NCBI GenBank assembly: GCA_946811185.2
Contig: OX328112.1
Location: 17,279,215 to 17,343,214 of the forward strand
Source of the DNA: Hippopus hippopus
Taxonomy: Eukaryota > Mollusca > Bivalvia > Cardiida > Cardiidae
Reading direction: 5' to 3'
Length of the DNA stretch: 64,000 nucleotides
The stretch's first letter is position 1, and each line of letters starts with the position of its first letter. Under the pieces are notes generated by a model that did not search any database, was not told the DNA's origin, and was given only the letters and a program-made list of their open reading frames with translations. The translations under genes and the position numbers were made by a program. This document shows, one piece after another, positions 1-9,805 of the stretch.

Positions 1-2465
1 GGAGACTAGAGACATTTAAACTAATTGAAACCAATTTATCTTGTAACCGTTGCGAACTAGTGTTATTTTATTACATGTATTGTAATGGGAATCCGGTTCT
101 AAATACTGGAAAAATTTTAATTCATTACCTTTCTAAGACGAATTTTTTGCGTTGTGCAGCAAGTGGATCGGTTTTAAAAGCATGGTGGAAAATGGAGAAA
201 TTGCTCGTGACGAGCAATTTCTCCTTTTTCTACAATGTTTTTTCCCAAGTGTTTTACGTATTAAACCAGAATTTAAGTTTATTGTCCATGTATTACAGAT
301 GATGTTTTCTTTTTCTTAAAGTCGTGCAGCTGCAAATTTTCTCTTGGAATTAATGGGTTAATCTATGATGTTATTTTATACTTGGCAATTTTATTTCATA
401 CGCTTGTAATGTGTATACTTATAAATGTGCCTTATCTTTTATCATACTGTTTATCTTTTTTTTTTTAACCATTATGAACCACCTTCCCCAACCATATTAA
501 AATCTATGATCAAATAGAAAAAAAAAACGATGCAGTAAAAGTGCAACTGACATGTACCAGCCTTTCTCTGACAGCTCTCACGGATCACCATTGACACAAA
601 TTCAAACGACATCAAATTTGTCGTCTGCACATGCTTTCAATTTGGGTGGATCTAAAATTTTGTCCTTTTGGTAATAGTTACAGGCATACTCGTAGGTGGT
701 ATCGCTAAAAGAAAGTTTTCGCTCAACCCTTTAATAGAAGACAAAAGTTTAGACTAATCCAAATTTAAAGCATTTGCAGACGACAATTGACACGTGGCTA
801 TAATTAAGGGATATACATTGAAGGGATTTAAAAGCATTGTGGGAAAAGGAGAAAATGCTGGTTTCCAGCATTTTCTCCTTTTACCACAGTGTTTTAAAGG
901 GTCTTTTTTCTCAGAAGCGTTAATACTTTGCATTGTTTGGTAAAGGGTTGATCGAGCGTTGTGCAAACTACACGAAATCGCGATGAACAGGTTTTCTAGG
1001 TATAAAATCTAACTTTTTATCCCGGTTACCATGGCAACCGTTTATATGAAATACTACTCACTACTGCTGGCCTATTAGTGGTGAACTGTGTATATACGTT
1101 GAAAGCGTTTATCCATAGTATGCAAAAAAAAAATGGGCAAAATGCAATTTTTACCCAAGACATTAACAAAAAAAAAAGTTTTGCTAAACTGTCTCACTAA
1201 TTTTCGGACTGTGTAGATCAAAGATCAGACTGCACGTTATGTGCAGTCTGATCTTTGATATACACTGTCCACCGAAGTGAAGTAAAGTGTAGATGGAATC
1301 CTAAAGGTTGCAAAAACTATGTAAGAACGTTTTTTCTACAGGGGTGAACAAGGGGGATGCTGTACTGTTATGCTCTATTTATGATAACTTGTCAGTTTTT
1401 CATGTTTATAAATAGTGTCGCACCACTGCGTTGCTGCTTCCGGACCGTACACATGTTACGTGGTAGTACCATAGAAATGAAAATTTGACAGCAAGCACTT
1501 ATGCTGCACTGTTTTATTGGGGAAAATGAAAAGACGCGTGTAAAATGTGAATCCAGTGTCGATTGTATGGTTTCTTTGGAAACTGAGTGCAAAATCATTA
1601 TTTCTCGGGGAATTTTTTTTTTTTATGCCTGTGACCATATAAACGAACCGTTAGGTCTGCAACCGGTGATTTCTTTTTTCAAAGGTAGATGTGTTTGAGA
1701 TCGAATAGCAAACCAGAAATATCTTTTAAACAGATAGACGGCGTAAATTTGCAAGCAGATAGGCAGGGGCCCTTAGAATAAATATGTCTATATTGTTGAC
1801 CAATCAAAAATTTCTATTTATTCATTCGTTATCAGTACCAAAAAGTAGGTCATTCAGCACATTCAGCTACGCCGAAAAGCGCAATCGGTTTAGGTGCCAA
1901 TGTTTTAGTTTCTTATGCAGGTCACTGGACATATATTTGATAGAAACAAAAAAGCTCTGGATTTACCAGTTAAAGTACAGCAAAGGTTCAAAGATAGTGG
2001 AGTTAACTCTACTTACAATGTAACAAAACGCAGTGGTGTGAGACCTACTAATGTTAATTTCTCTGACCTTATGATTTACATATATTTTCTCGATGAATGA
2101 CATCAATTTTTTTCGACATCTATGATTTATTACTTTCTGTTGTAAACGCTTGGAGTAATAAGTACAAAGTAGTTAATTTCTGTCGACAGTGTATATTAAG
2201 ATCAGGCTGCCTTTTACCAACATTGTAGACCAAGGACAGGCTGCGCAGGTCATTGATGCACACTGTGCGCTTTTTTGGGAAATAGTCTCACAATGTCAAA
2301 TAAATTTGTGTTTTAGGCACTTTATTAGTAAAAACTGTATACAGTCATAAGTCATTACATTATGTCTTCCATAATCCGGTGGTGCTTTTACCATATTGTT
2401 TTAGTTACTTTCAAAGTATCGCCGGTAATAGAAGGGATTTTTCCCTATATCTTAAATGTGGACTA
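1..2465. other. Upstream DNA, no gene seen
   Basis: A degenerate MITE-A core lies at 181-241, a MITE-A at about 723-951 and a MITE-B core at 1206-1275. A stretch at about 1700-1875 recurs inverted at about 5990-6190. Frames here are short and unrecognised. The rest is AT-rich and featureless. Confidence 0.6.
723..951. repeat. MITE-A copy
   Basis: The hairpin core is at 831-893 (arm with GGAGAAAATGCTGG). The ends are degenerate aaccctttaa and ggtaaagggttga. Confidence 0.7.
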
Positions 2466-3010
2466 GACGATAAAATTTAAGACTAGTTCAAATTGAAAGT
2501 ACTTGCAGACGAGATATTAAATGTTGCTCAAGTCATGGGATTTGAAAGAGAAGAAAACATTGCGGGAAAAGGAGAAAATGCTGGTTACCACCATTTTCTT
2601 CTTTTCCCACACTGTTTTCAAAATACCTTTCTATTAGGAATCTTAGAGCACTGTAGTAATGAAATTGGCCCTTTTACTTTAACCCTAAGGCTGCTAAGCG
2701 CGACTCAATGACCTTTTGCGGACAGTATAGATCAAGATCAGACTGCACAGAACGTGCAGTCTGATCTTGGATCTACACTGTCCGATCAGGAGATATCTGT
2801 TTCCCCAAAAATACCATTGAAATGGCAAAATTTGGGTTTTTAGTATCGGCTAGAAAGTTTCATTTCACTTATTTTGCAGGAGAAGGGTTAGGGTTGTATT
2901 TGCAAGAATATGTAACAAAGAAGCCCACAGTGTAGATCCAAGATCAGACTGCACGTTCTGTGGATTCTTATCTTGATCTACACTGTCTGCAAAAACGACT
3001 CGAGCAGGTT
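2466..3010. repeat. MITE-A (about 2466-2645), MITE-B (2679-2891) and a second MITE-B core (2920-2998)
   Basis: The MITE-B at 2679-2891 is near full length. It starts ttaaccctaaggctgctaag, has the core around agatcagactgcac at 2717-2787 and ends near agaagggtta. A second core in the opposite orientation follows at once and ends in gcaaaaacgactcgagcag. Confidence 0.75.
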
Positions 3011-3156
3011 CCAGTGCTTTACGGAGGTTAAAACCCAGTTTCATGTACATGTATATTCCCTGCTATCGTTCTTACATAGCCTTTCAATTATAACTTTGTA
3101 ATAAAAAGGTGTTTAACACTGCTTTATTGTTGCTATCTTTGTTTTGGTGGAATAAA

Positions 3157-3418
3157 ATGATGATGATGAAGGTGATGATGATGATTATGATTCGAAGGAG
3201 GAAAATGAGGCTGATGACAACTGCAGCTGACAACGGCAGCTGCAGCACTGACGACGACGGCGATGATGATGATGATGATAATGGTGATGATGATGTTGTT
3301 GTTGTTGATTATGATGATGATGATGACGACGACGACGACGATGCTAATAAAAATGACAGTGATGATGATGATAATGATGATGATGATGAAGGCGACAACG
3401 GTGATGATGATGACGATA
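3157..3418 (+). repeat. Imperfect GAT/GAC trinucleotide microsatellite
   Basis: About 260 bp of (GATGAT/GACGAC) units with short interruptions. It opens a frame rich in aspartate that is not a credible gene. Confidence 0.9.
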
Positions 3419-3558
3419 AAGCCACCGGCTGCTTTCTTTTTTAAACGATGCCAGGGTTATGTTTAATATCGAGAGAGTAATGAATCCTGTAATCGGAATT
3501 TTCTCCTTTTTCGAAAATTTTTTTTACTCTTTCAGAGACAATTCCATCACTTGAGCCA

Positions 3559-3831
3559 AGCCCCAGTAGCTCAGTCGGTAGCATACAGGACTTGAGAACA
3601 GGGAGTCGACAGTTTGAATTAATGATAATCATTGCGACAGGATGCATGCATTCCTCTCTAACCGCCGATTGTTTCGGCGGTGATTATGTAGGAAAGCAGC
3701 CAGTGGCTTGGGAAGAATATTATGCGAAGTAATGGTAACATTAACTCCAGGAAAGCATGGATATGCGCACTGGCCGCCGCTATATAACTGAAATAATGTT
3801 GAAAACGGCGTGAAACATCATACAATCAATC
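3559..3831 (+). mobile_element. SINE-A copy with internal deletion
   Basis: A tRNA-like head (agctcagtcggtagc) is followed by the conserved body (tcattgcgacagg, tatgtaggaaagcagccag, ctggccgccgc) and the tail caatcaatc. The box-B part of the head is deleted near 3607-3620. Confidence 0.85.
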
Positions 3832-3862
3832 AAAATTCATCATTTGAGCCACACGTGTCGTT

Positions 3863-4166
3863 GACCAGCCCGCATAGCTCAATAGGTAGAGCTTAGGACT
3901 CGTGCACGTGATATTTCGAGTCACTTGAGGGTGTGGGTTCGATCCCCACGGCTGGCCATCTAAAATTACTAATAGTCTTTCGGATGAGGTCCATTGTGAC
4001 GGTGCTATACACCGAGCACGTAAAAGAACCAGGCGTAACTTAAGATGGGTTTCGTCCTGTATCTGCACTATCCCCCTTAACAATACTAACAACCTTCAGG
4101 GGGCGTCGCCCACATGGGCAACCGGTGGCGACGATAAATCAACGCAAATTCAATCAATCAACATGT
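3863..4166 (+). mobile_element. SINE-B copy
   Basis: The tRNA-related head gaccagcc...ggctggcc closes an acceptor-like stem and contains gggttcgatcccc. Its long middle arm resembles a type II tRNA (Leu/Ser). The body has gacggtgctatac and gaaccaggcg, and the tail is caatcaatcaac. Confidence 0.85.
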
Positions 4167-4242
4167 GTCGTCTGCAACTTGTTCCGATTTGGACCAGACT
4201 AAAATATTGTCTTCTGGCAAAGAGTTAATCGCCGAGGTAATT

Positions 4243-4514
4243 TGAGCCTTGCCCTGGAAAAGGGGGGGGGGGGAGGTTTAATGCATCTCCGTATTGCATG
4301 ATATCATGCAAGCCATCACATAATCATGGATTCATAATATCCACTATTTTTAACAGCCAACTTAATCATGAGGTAAACTGGTCCTTGAACATACAGAAAA
4401 TTTACCAATTGCGGAAAGTTTCGGCCAAGGTCAGCCTGCGCGGACTGCGCAGGCTAACCCGGGCCGATACTTTTCGCAGATGCATTAAGCCCTCTTTTCA
4501 CAGGGCATGGCTCA
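4243..4514. repeat. MITE-C copy
   Basis: The ends tgagccttgccctgg and cagggcatggctca are inverted repeats. Inside is the small hairpin cagcctgcgcgg/ctgcgcaggct. A remnant of a MITE-A end (about 4163-4230) abuts it. Confidence 0.8.
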
Positions 4515-4551
4515 CTTCCTTTTTTCGAAAACCATTTCCTCTTCGAAACAG

Positions 4552-5452
4552 GTTAACCACTTAACAAACTGCAAAATTTTAGTCTTGGCCAACATCAAAG
4601 TATTTGCACACGACAAATAAAATGTGGCTAAAATTATGAAACTTGTCTTTTTACAGGGTAGAAAACATTATGGGAAAATGAGAAAATGCTGATTATCAGC
4701 ATTTTCTCCCTTTCCCACAATGCTTTCAAAGAGCCTTTTCTGCCGGGCTTGTTAAAACTCGGGAATGTGTGTTGAGGGATTTTGAACGGAACTTAAATGT
4801 CACCAAAATGGCACAGATAGAGCCGACTATCATATTTGTTGCGTTAATTTTCGAAAATCTCTGAAAATTATCATAATACAAATTTTGTATTGTGGTTTTA
4901 CCCTTTACTTCCTAGCCTCAGTGGCTCAGTCGGTAGCGTGCAGGACTTGAGAACAGGGGGTTGTGGGTTCGATACCTAGCTCGGCCAATCTCTTCCCGAG
5001 AATTGATGATAGTCATTGCGACAGGATTCATTCCTCTCTCACCGCTGACCATTGTTTCGACGATGGTTATGTGGGAAAGCAGCCAGTGGCTTGGAAAGAA
5101 AATTATGTGGAGTACTGGTAAAAGAATCTCTAGGAGAGCATGGATAGGTGCACTGGCCGCCGCGATATAACTGAAATAGTGTTAAAAACGGCGTTAAACA
5201 CCATACAATCAATCAATCATTTTACCCTTTACTGCACAAGATTTCCCGAGTTTTGACGACTACGAGGAAGAAAACTTGAAAACATTTTAGGAAAAGGATA
5301 AGATGCTGGTGACCAGCATTTTATCTTTTTCTAAAACTGTTTTCTGCCCCTTCAAAGAGGCATGTCATTGTTTGAGTTATATCGTAACTGTCGTCTGCAC
5401 TTGTTTTCCATTGGGACAAGTCTAAAATTGTTGTCGTTTGGTAAGGAGTTAA
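4552..5452. repeat. MITE-A (4552-4780), SINE-A (4911-5217, +), MITE-A (5220-5452)
   Basis: The SINE-A is complete: head with ggttcgatacc, body and a caatcaatcaatc tail. It ends against the next MITE-A, whose left end reads tttaccctttactgc and right end ggtaaggagttaa. Confidence 0.82.
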
Positions 5453-6440
5453 AGGGCCTATACAGTATACGATTGCATTCAGTGAAAAGGTTCCAATGGT
5501 AGTTTTACAATCGGTCACTCCGCCTATTTTTTCTACGTCACATATGACGTCATAATACTGATTTGAAAACGAGTCCTCGTAATCGATTCGACGCATGTTA
5601 TCGATCAAGTGACATTCCTAGAAGTCTTCGCGATACTCTAGCTCGAAATCAAACAAAATATGCTCAAGAGGCTACGTAGCTCATTAAGAAAATACCACTG
5701 AAATAATTATACTTTTTTCTTCTTTTTGTCTTCTTTACTGTTGATTTGCCAGCTATCGCCTAACTTAATTCACCGACAAATCATTTTTGAAGTTTGGTAA
5801 GAGTATAAAAATCTGAATAACCCCCCCGCCCCTTTAAGCACTGTCTAAACGATAACATTGTTTGATTTGTCATGCAATTAATTTCCTTTCTTGCACCTTT
5901 CTTTCCGCACTTACGAATGTTATGTACAGATGCGTGGCCAGGAAAGAAGTAGGTCTATAGATGAAACCCATTCTATTGAAAATTTTCTTCTCTCCGCCAA
6001 GCCCCCCTCCTTTTTTTTTCGGCGTAGCTTTTGACCTAATTTTTGGTATTGATAAGAAATGAATAAATAGACATTTGTGATTGGTCAAAAATGCAGACAT
6101 GTTTATTTTAAGACCCCCTGCCCAATTGCTGGCAAACTTAGTATACGCCGTTTATCATTTTTAAAGATATTTCTTATTTATTTCTTTCGTTCATCGTTTT
6201 TTCTCAGCAAATTAAATGTAAGTACCTTAAAATATCAAGCACAACTTTGTTAGATTTTTCAGACAATATAAATCAAGATCAGACTGCATCTTGCGGACAG
6301 TGTAGATCAAGATCAGACTGCACAGAACGTGCAGTCTGATCTTTGATCTACATTGTCTGCTATTTAGTTTTTATTTTCTAGCAAAAACAGTTTTGAGACT
6401 GAGATGTGTCGAGAATGCACATTTCATTTATAAATGATTT
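5453..6440. other. No gene; inverted repeat partner and MITE-B
   Basis: About 5990-6190 is an inverted, diverged copy of about 1700-1875 (shared cattcttatc-type and ggcgtagct/agctacgcc blocks). A MITE-B hairpin lies at 6255-6362 with an extra half arm before it. Nothing else is recognised. Confidence 0.6.
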
Positions 6441-7660
6441 TTTATGCTTTGATGGTTAACATTTGCAAAATGGTCTCAACCCATGTCAGCCTACGCATTT
6501 CGTTCTGGGTAGAAACTTTTTGCTATTTGTGGATTTTCTGCATAGAACCATAATACCTTTGATTCCATTCGGTTTCCGGACAAAAATGATTTTATAGATC
6601 CATAACCATAATGATGGCTTGCTTGATACAATGTATCTCGGAGATGCATTAAGCCCCTTTATGCCAGAGCATGTCCCATATGTATTTGAAAAGGATGGAA
6701 ACCATTACAGGAAAAGGAGAAAATGCTGGTTACCAGAGGTTTCTCTTTTTCAAACAATGTTTTCCGCAGTAGTTCTTGTTTTTTTGAGGTGGAAAGAAAA
6801 TGGTTGATGCTTTAAATACACACATATTTAACATAAAACCCAGACTAATTCGAGCCCCACTGTTTTAGACAACATTGTCGCTTTCGGAGCGAGAGGTCGA
6901 AGGTTCAAATTCCGGTGATAGAGGGGTTTGGTCCATTATGGCCGCAGGTTGGCGAGTCGTCAGATAGATGCAAGTACGAATATAACGGTCACAGAATGCC
7001 TAACTACCAGGTACTTTGGCATTAACTTTATACCAAACGACAAAATTTTGGCCTTGTCTAAATTGAAGTCATTTGCAGACGACAAATCAAATGTGACTCA
7101 AAACATGAAATTTGTCTTTCATAGAGTAGAAAACAATGTGGGAAGAGGAGAAAATGCTGTGTTACCAGCATTTTCTCCTTTTCCCACATTGTTTTCAAAA
7201 GGCTTCTTCCACGGGGTCGCTAAAAGTCTCCCTTGGCCAGTGGATAGGACATTCGCTGATTGTTAAAGGTTCTAATTCCCCATGGAAGAAAGGTTGACCC
7301 ATGGTATGGACGACTAGCGAGCTACCAGCTTGTTGTTTACTGAATGCTGAAATTTGATTTTGTACAATTAGGCCTCCGGTCCCAAATACAACATAAATTA
7401 TTTAGTACATTATACATATACATGCAAATTGTGTGTGGCGGTTACCGAAGGCCTACAGATATAAAATTTTGTAGCCTAATGAGAATTTAGAAAATATGCA
7501 TTTTGTCAACTGTCAACTCAAATGACTGCTGTGACGTGGGACATAGCTATTCACTATCCATTTCAGTACCAAATACATAAACCTATTTCGTGGACCCATT
7601 TTGACGGCTGAAAATTCAGGGTCCACTGAAACTTACCTTTTGAGATTGACTAAAAAGGAA
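6440..7660. repeat. Truncated MITE-C, MITE-A copies and a tRNA-like remnant
   Basis: The MITE-C right half lies at about 6440-6680, a diverged MITE-A core at 6690-6765 and a fuller MITE-A at 7022-7267 with a perfect core at about 7129-7198. About 6854-6930 has box-B-like aggttcaaattcc, probably an old SINE head. 7268-7660 shows nothing. Confidence 0.6.
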
Positions 7661-7663
7661 GAC

Positions 7664-7733
7664 GGCATAGATCCAAGATCAGGCTGTACGCTCTTTTCAG
7701 TCTGATCATGATCTATGCCGCCTGCAAAAATTT
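7664..7733. repeat. MITE-B hairpin core
   Basis: Arms are ggcatagatccaagatcag and its near complement ending gatctatgccgcc. It is isolated from recognisable ends. Confidence 0.7.
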
Positions 7734-7959
7734 CTAGTTCAGCCCACGCGTTGAACGGTTTAGACAGTGAAACTGACATCAGCTAGAAAAAAACTCATGC
7801 GAGGGAAGTAACTCTAAGACATCCTGATATGAGTTCTATTTGAGTTATTTCCCTTAGTACACGCTTGCATGCTTGTATGTACTTGTAAAATTTGGTATGC
7901 TTTCCGTGATCTTTACCCGCATGAGTTTAGATTGTTTTGGGTAAGGGTTTGTCAGCCGG

Positions 7960-8280
7960 AATGTCTCAAGTGATAGGGCGTAAGACCTATGTGCGACAAA
8001 TCTCGGCAAATTTTAGGGTGTCCGTTCGATTCCCACGGCTGGCCATCAAAACTTTGAGTTAAATTAATAATATTAATCTTTTTTGGATGAGACGTAAAAC
8101 CCAGGTCCCGTGTGACGGTGCTATACAGTGAGCACGTTAAAGAACCAGGCTTAAGTTAGGATGGGTTTCGTCATATATCCTACAATAATCCCCTGGCACC
8201 TAGCATAAGTAACAACTTGCTGGAGGCGTCGCCCATATGGGCAACCGGCGGCAACGATAAATGAAAGAAAATCAATCAAA
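7960..8280 (+). mobile_element. SINE-B copy, head diverged
   Basis: The body matches the copy at 3863 (gacggtgctatacagtgagc, gaaccaggctta, tgggcaaccgg) with an aaaatcaatcaa tail. The tRNA-like head retains gttcgattccc and ggctggcc but has lost a clean D arm. Confidence 0.75.
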
Positions 8281-8442
8281 TGGGCCTTCGGTAACCGTTA
8301 TTTACTTTGCCGGCGAATCACCAACGGGCCATTGCTTAGCAGTCTAAGTGCTCACAGATTCATTCCTAGATAAAGAAACAAGAGAAGAAAAAAATTACCG
8401 TGTTTATATTCAAACGACTCAAGGTGACGCTCTTTTAAGCTT

Positions 8443-8657
8443 TTAACCAATTCCGACTTTGAAAGACCTTAAGAAAATAGGCTTTTGAAAACATTGAGGG
8501 AAAAGGAGAAAATGCTTGTTACTAGCATTTTCTCCTTTTCCCACAATGTCTTTTGCCCTTTCAAAGACAAACCCGCAATTTAAGCAATCTTTGATTTGTC
8601 GTCTGCAAATGCTTTGAATTTGGAACACTCTAAAATTCTGTTGTCAGGTAAAGAAAT
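8443..8657. repeat. MITE-A copy
   Basis: TTAA is at the left end and the core is at about 8488-8550. The right end tcaggtaaaga is slightly degraded. Confidence 0.7.
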
Positions 8658-8659
8658 AA

Positions 8660-9702
8660 AAAAAAAAATAAATAAAAAAAAGAAGTTCTGGTAAAACAGT
8701 TGGTTGATTCACTGGATGATGTTCAGTTACGTCGCTTTTAGCATTATTTCAGTCAAATCACGGCTCACATATTTATGAGTGTGTCCCGGGTTTCACCAGT
8801 ATACCTAACAGGCTATGCTCTTGAGTGGTCTGCCCAAGGACACCTGGTAAAATAAGGACGCTATTGACTTGAATGTAAAGGTTTAGTACAAGAATAGGAG
8901 TGAACATTTTGGCTATCGAGAGAAATATTGCCCAAGCAATTTCTGCTTTTTCAGACGACTTTTTCTTTTTACAGGAACAAAAAAGAAACACCAAATTTGA
9001 AAACAGTGCGCGGTAAAAGGAGAAAATACTTGTAAAGACCAATTATTCTTAATTTGCCAACAAATTTTTAGCTTTGTGAACGCTTACATTTTCATTTTAA
9101 TACGCGATTGATTTCGTTTCGTGTAATTGGGATTCCTTCCTCTACATTTTTTTCTTGTCGGCAATATCGATTTTCCTTTGTACCATTCGGAAAATATCGG
9201 GTGATCCGTTCATCAACACTCGCCATAATTCGGTCAATTTCGTAAGTACATTTTATTAGATCAGCAGATCACCCGAGATTTGCCGAATGGTTCATCAAGT
9301 TAGATGTAGTTACGGAATCGGCCGACTTGTGACGGGTTTCGTCGTAAACAAGTTGATAACCCGTCTACAAGATAGTCTGCTGATTTGTTTACATTAGGAA
9401 CGGGGGAAGACGTGATAAAACGAATTTCGAAAAAAATGAACGGATAATTCTTGACTCAATTATTATTGTTATATAGATTTCGAGGCAGAAACTTTAAGAA
9501 AAGATTTTGTGTGATATCTGACTAACTTTCTGCAGGAGCTGGCCTCCGCAGGCTATTGCTGTTTCGAACTCACTTTGTGCTGATAAACAATTTTGTGTGA
9601 AATAAAACTGAACATTTTTTTTTTGCAATTTGATTGAATAAATTTTGTGATAAACAATTTTCATTTTCTACTATTTGTGTTTCGATGTATGTTTAAACTG
9701 CG
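8660..9702 (+). promoter_or_regulatory. Presumed promoter and 5' leader region
   Basis: 8660-9140 holds no recognised feature. At 9180-9208 and 9267-9295 lie inverted arms (accattcggaaaatatcggg against cccgagatttgccgaatggt) with a loop of about 60 nt. A TATA-like tatatag occurs at about 9471, and AT-rich leader precedes the ATG at 9703. A possible acceptor (tttctgcag, ending about 9535) could mean a non-coding upstream exon. None of this proves the transcription start. Confidence 0.35.
9685..9696 (+). promoter_or_regulatory. Three-codon upstream ORF in the presumed 5' leader
   Basis: An ATG at 9685 reads M-Y-V and stops at TAA 9694-9696, six bases before the main ATG at 9703. If the transcript starts upstream of it, such a mini-ORF could lower initiation at the main start. 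The transcription start is not known from sequence, so this is inference. Confidence 0.35.
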
Positions 9703-9805
9703 ATGCAAGCTGGTCTTGCTAGCAGAATTTCGATGTTTTCGGCCGGATTTCGAACCCTTTTGCTCCTGATATGCTGGTCATGTCTGGCAATACAAACTGC
9801 TCAAG
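9703..9805 (+). CDS. Exon 1: start codon and signal peptide
   Basis: It encodes residues 1-34 plus one base (phase 1 donor GTAAGA). A charged start (MQAGLASRISMF, one Arg) is followed by a hydrophobic core (TLLLLICWSCLAI) and a polar end (QTAQG), a classic secretory signal. Cleavage could follow CLA or QTA. A second in-frame ATG at 9733 (before FSAGFR) would also leave a full signal peptide, so either start is possible. I chose the upstream one because it gives the longer frame. A tiny uORF lies just upstream. Confidence 0.85.

Noticed and set aside
3109..3444. 111-codon frame rich in aspartate
   Set aside because: It is the GAT/GAC microsatellite read in frame. There is no conserved flank, no splice context and an adjacent frame is just as open (poly-Met/Thr).
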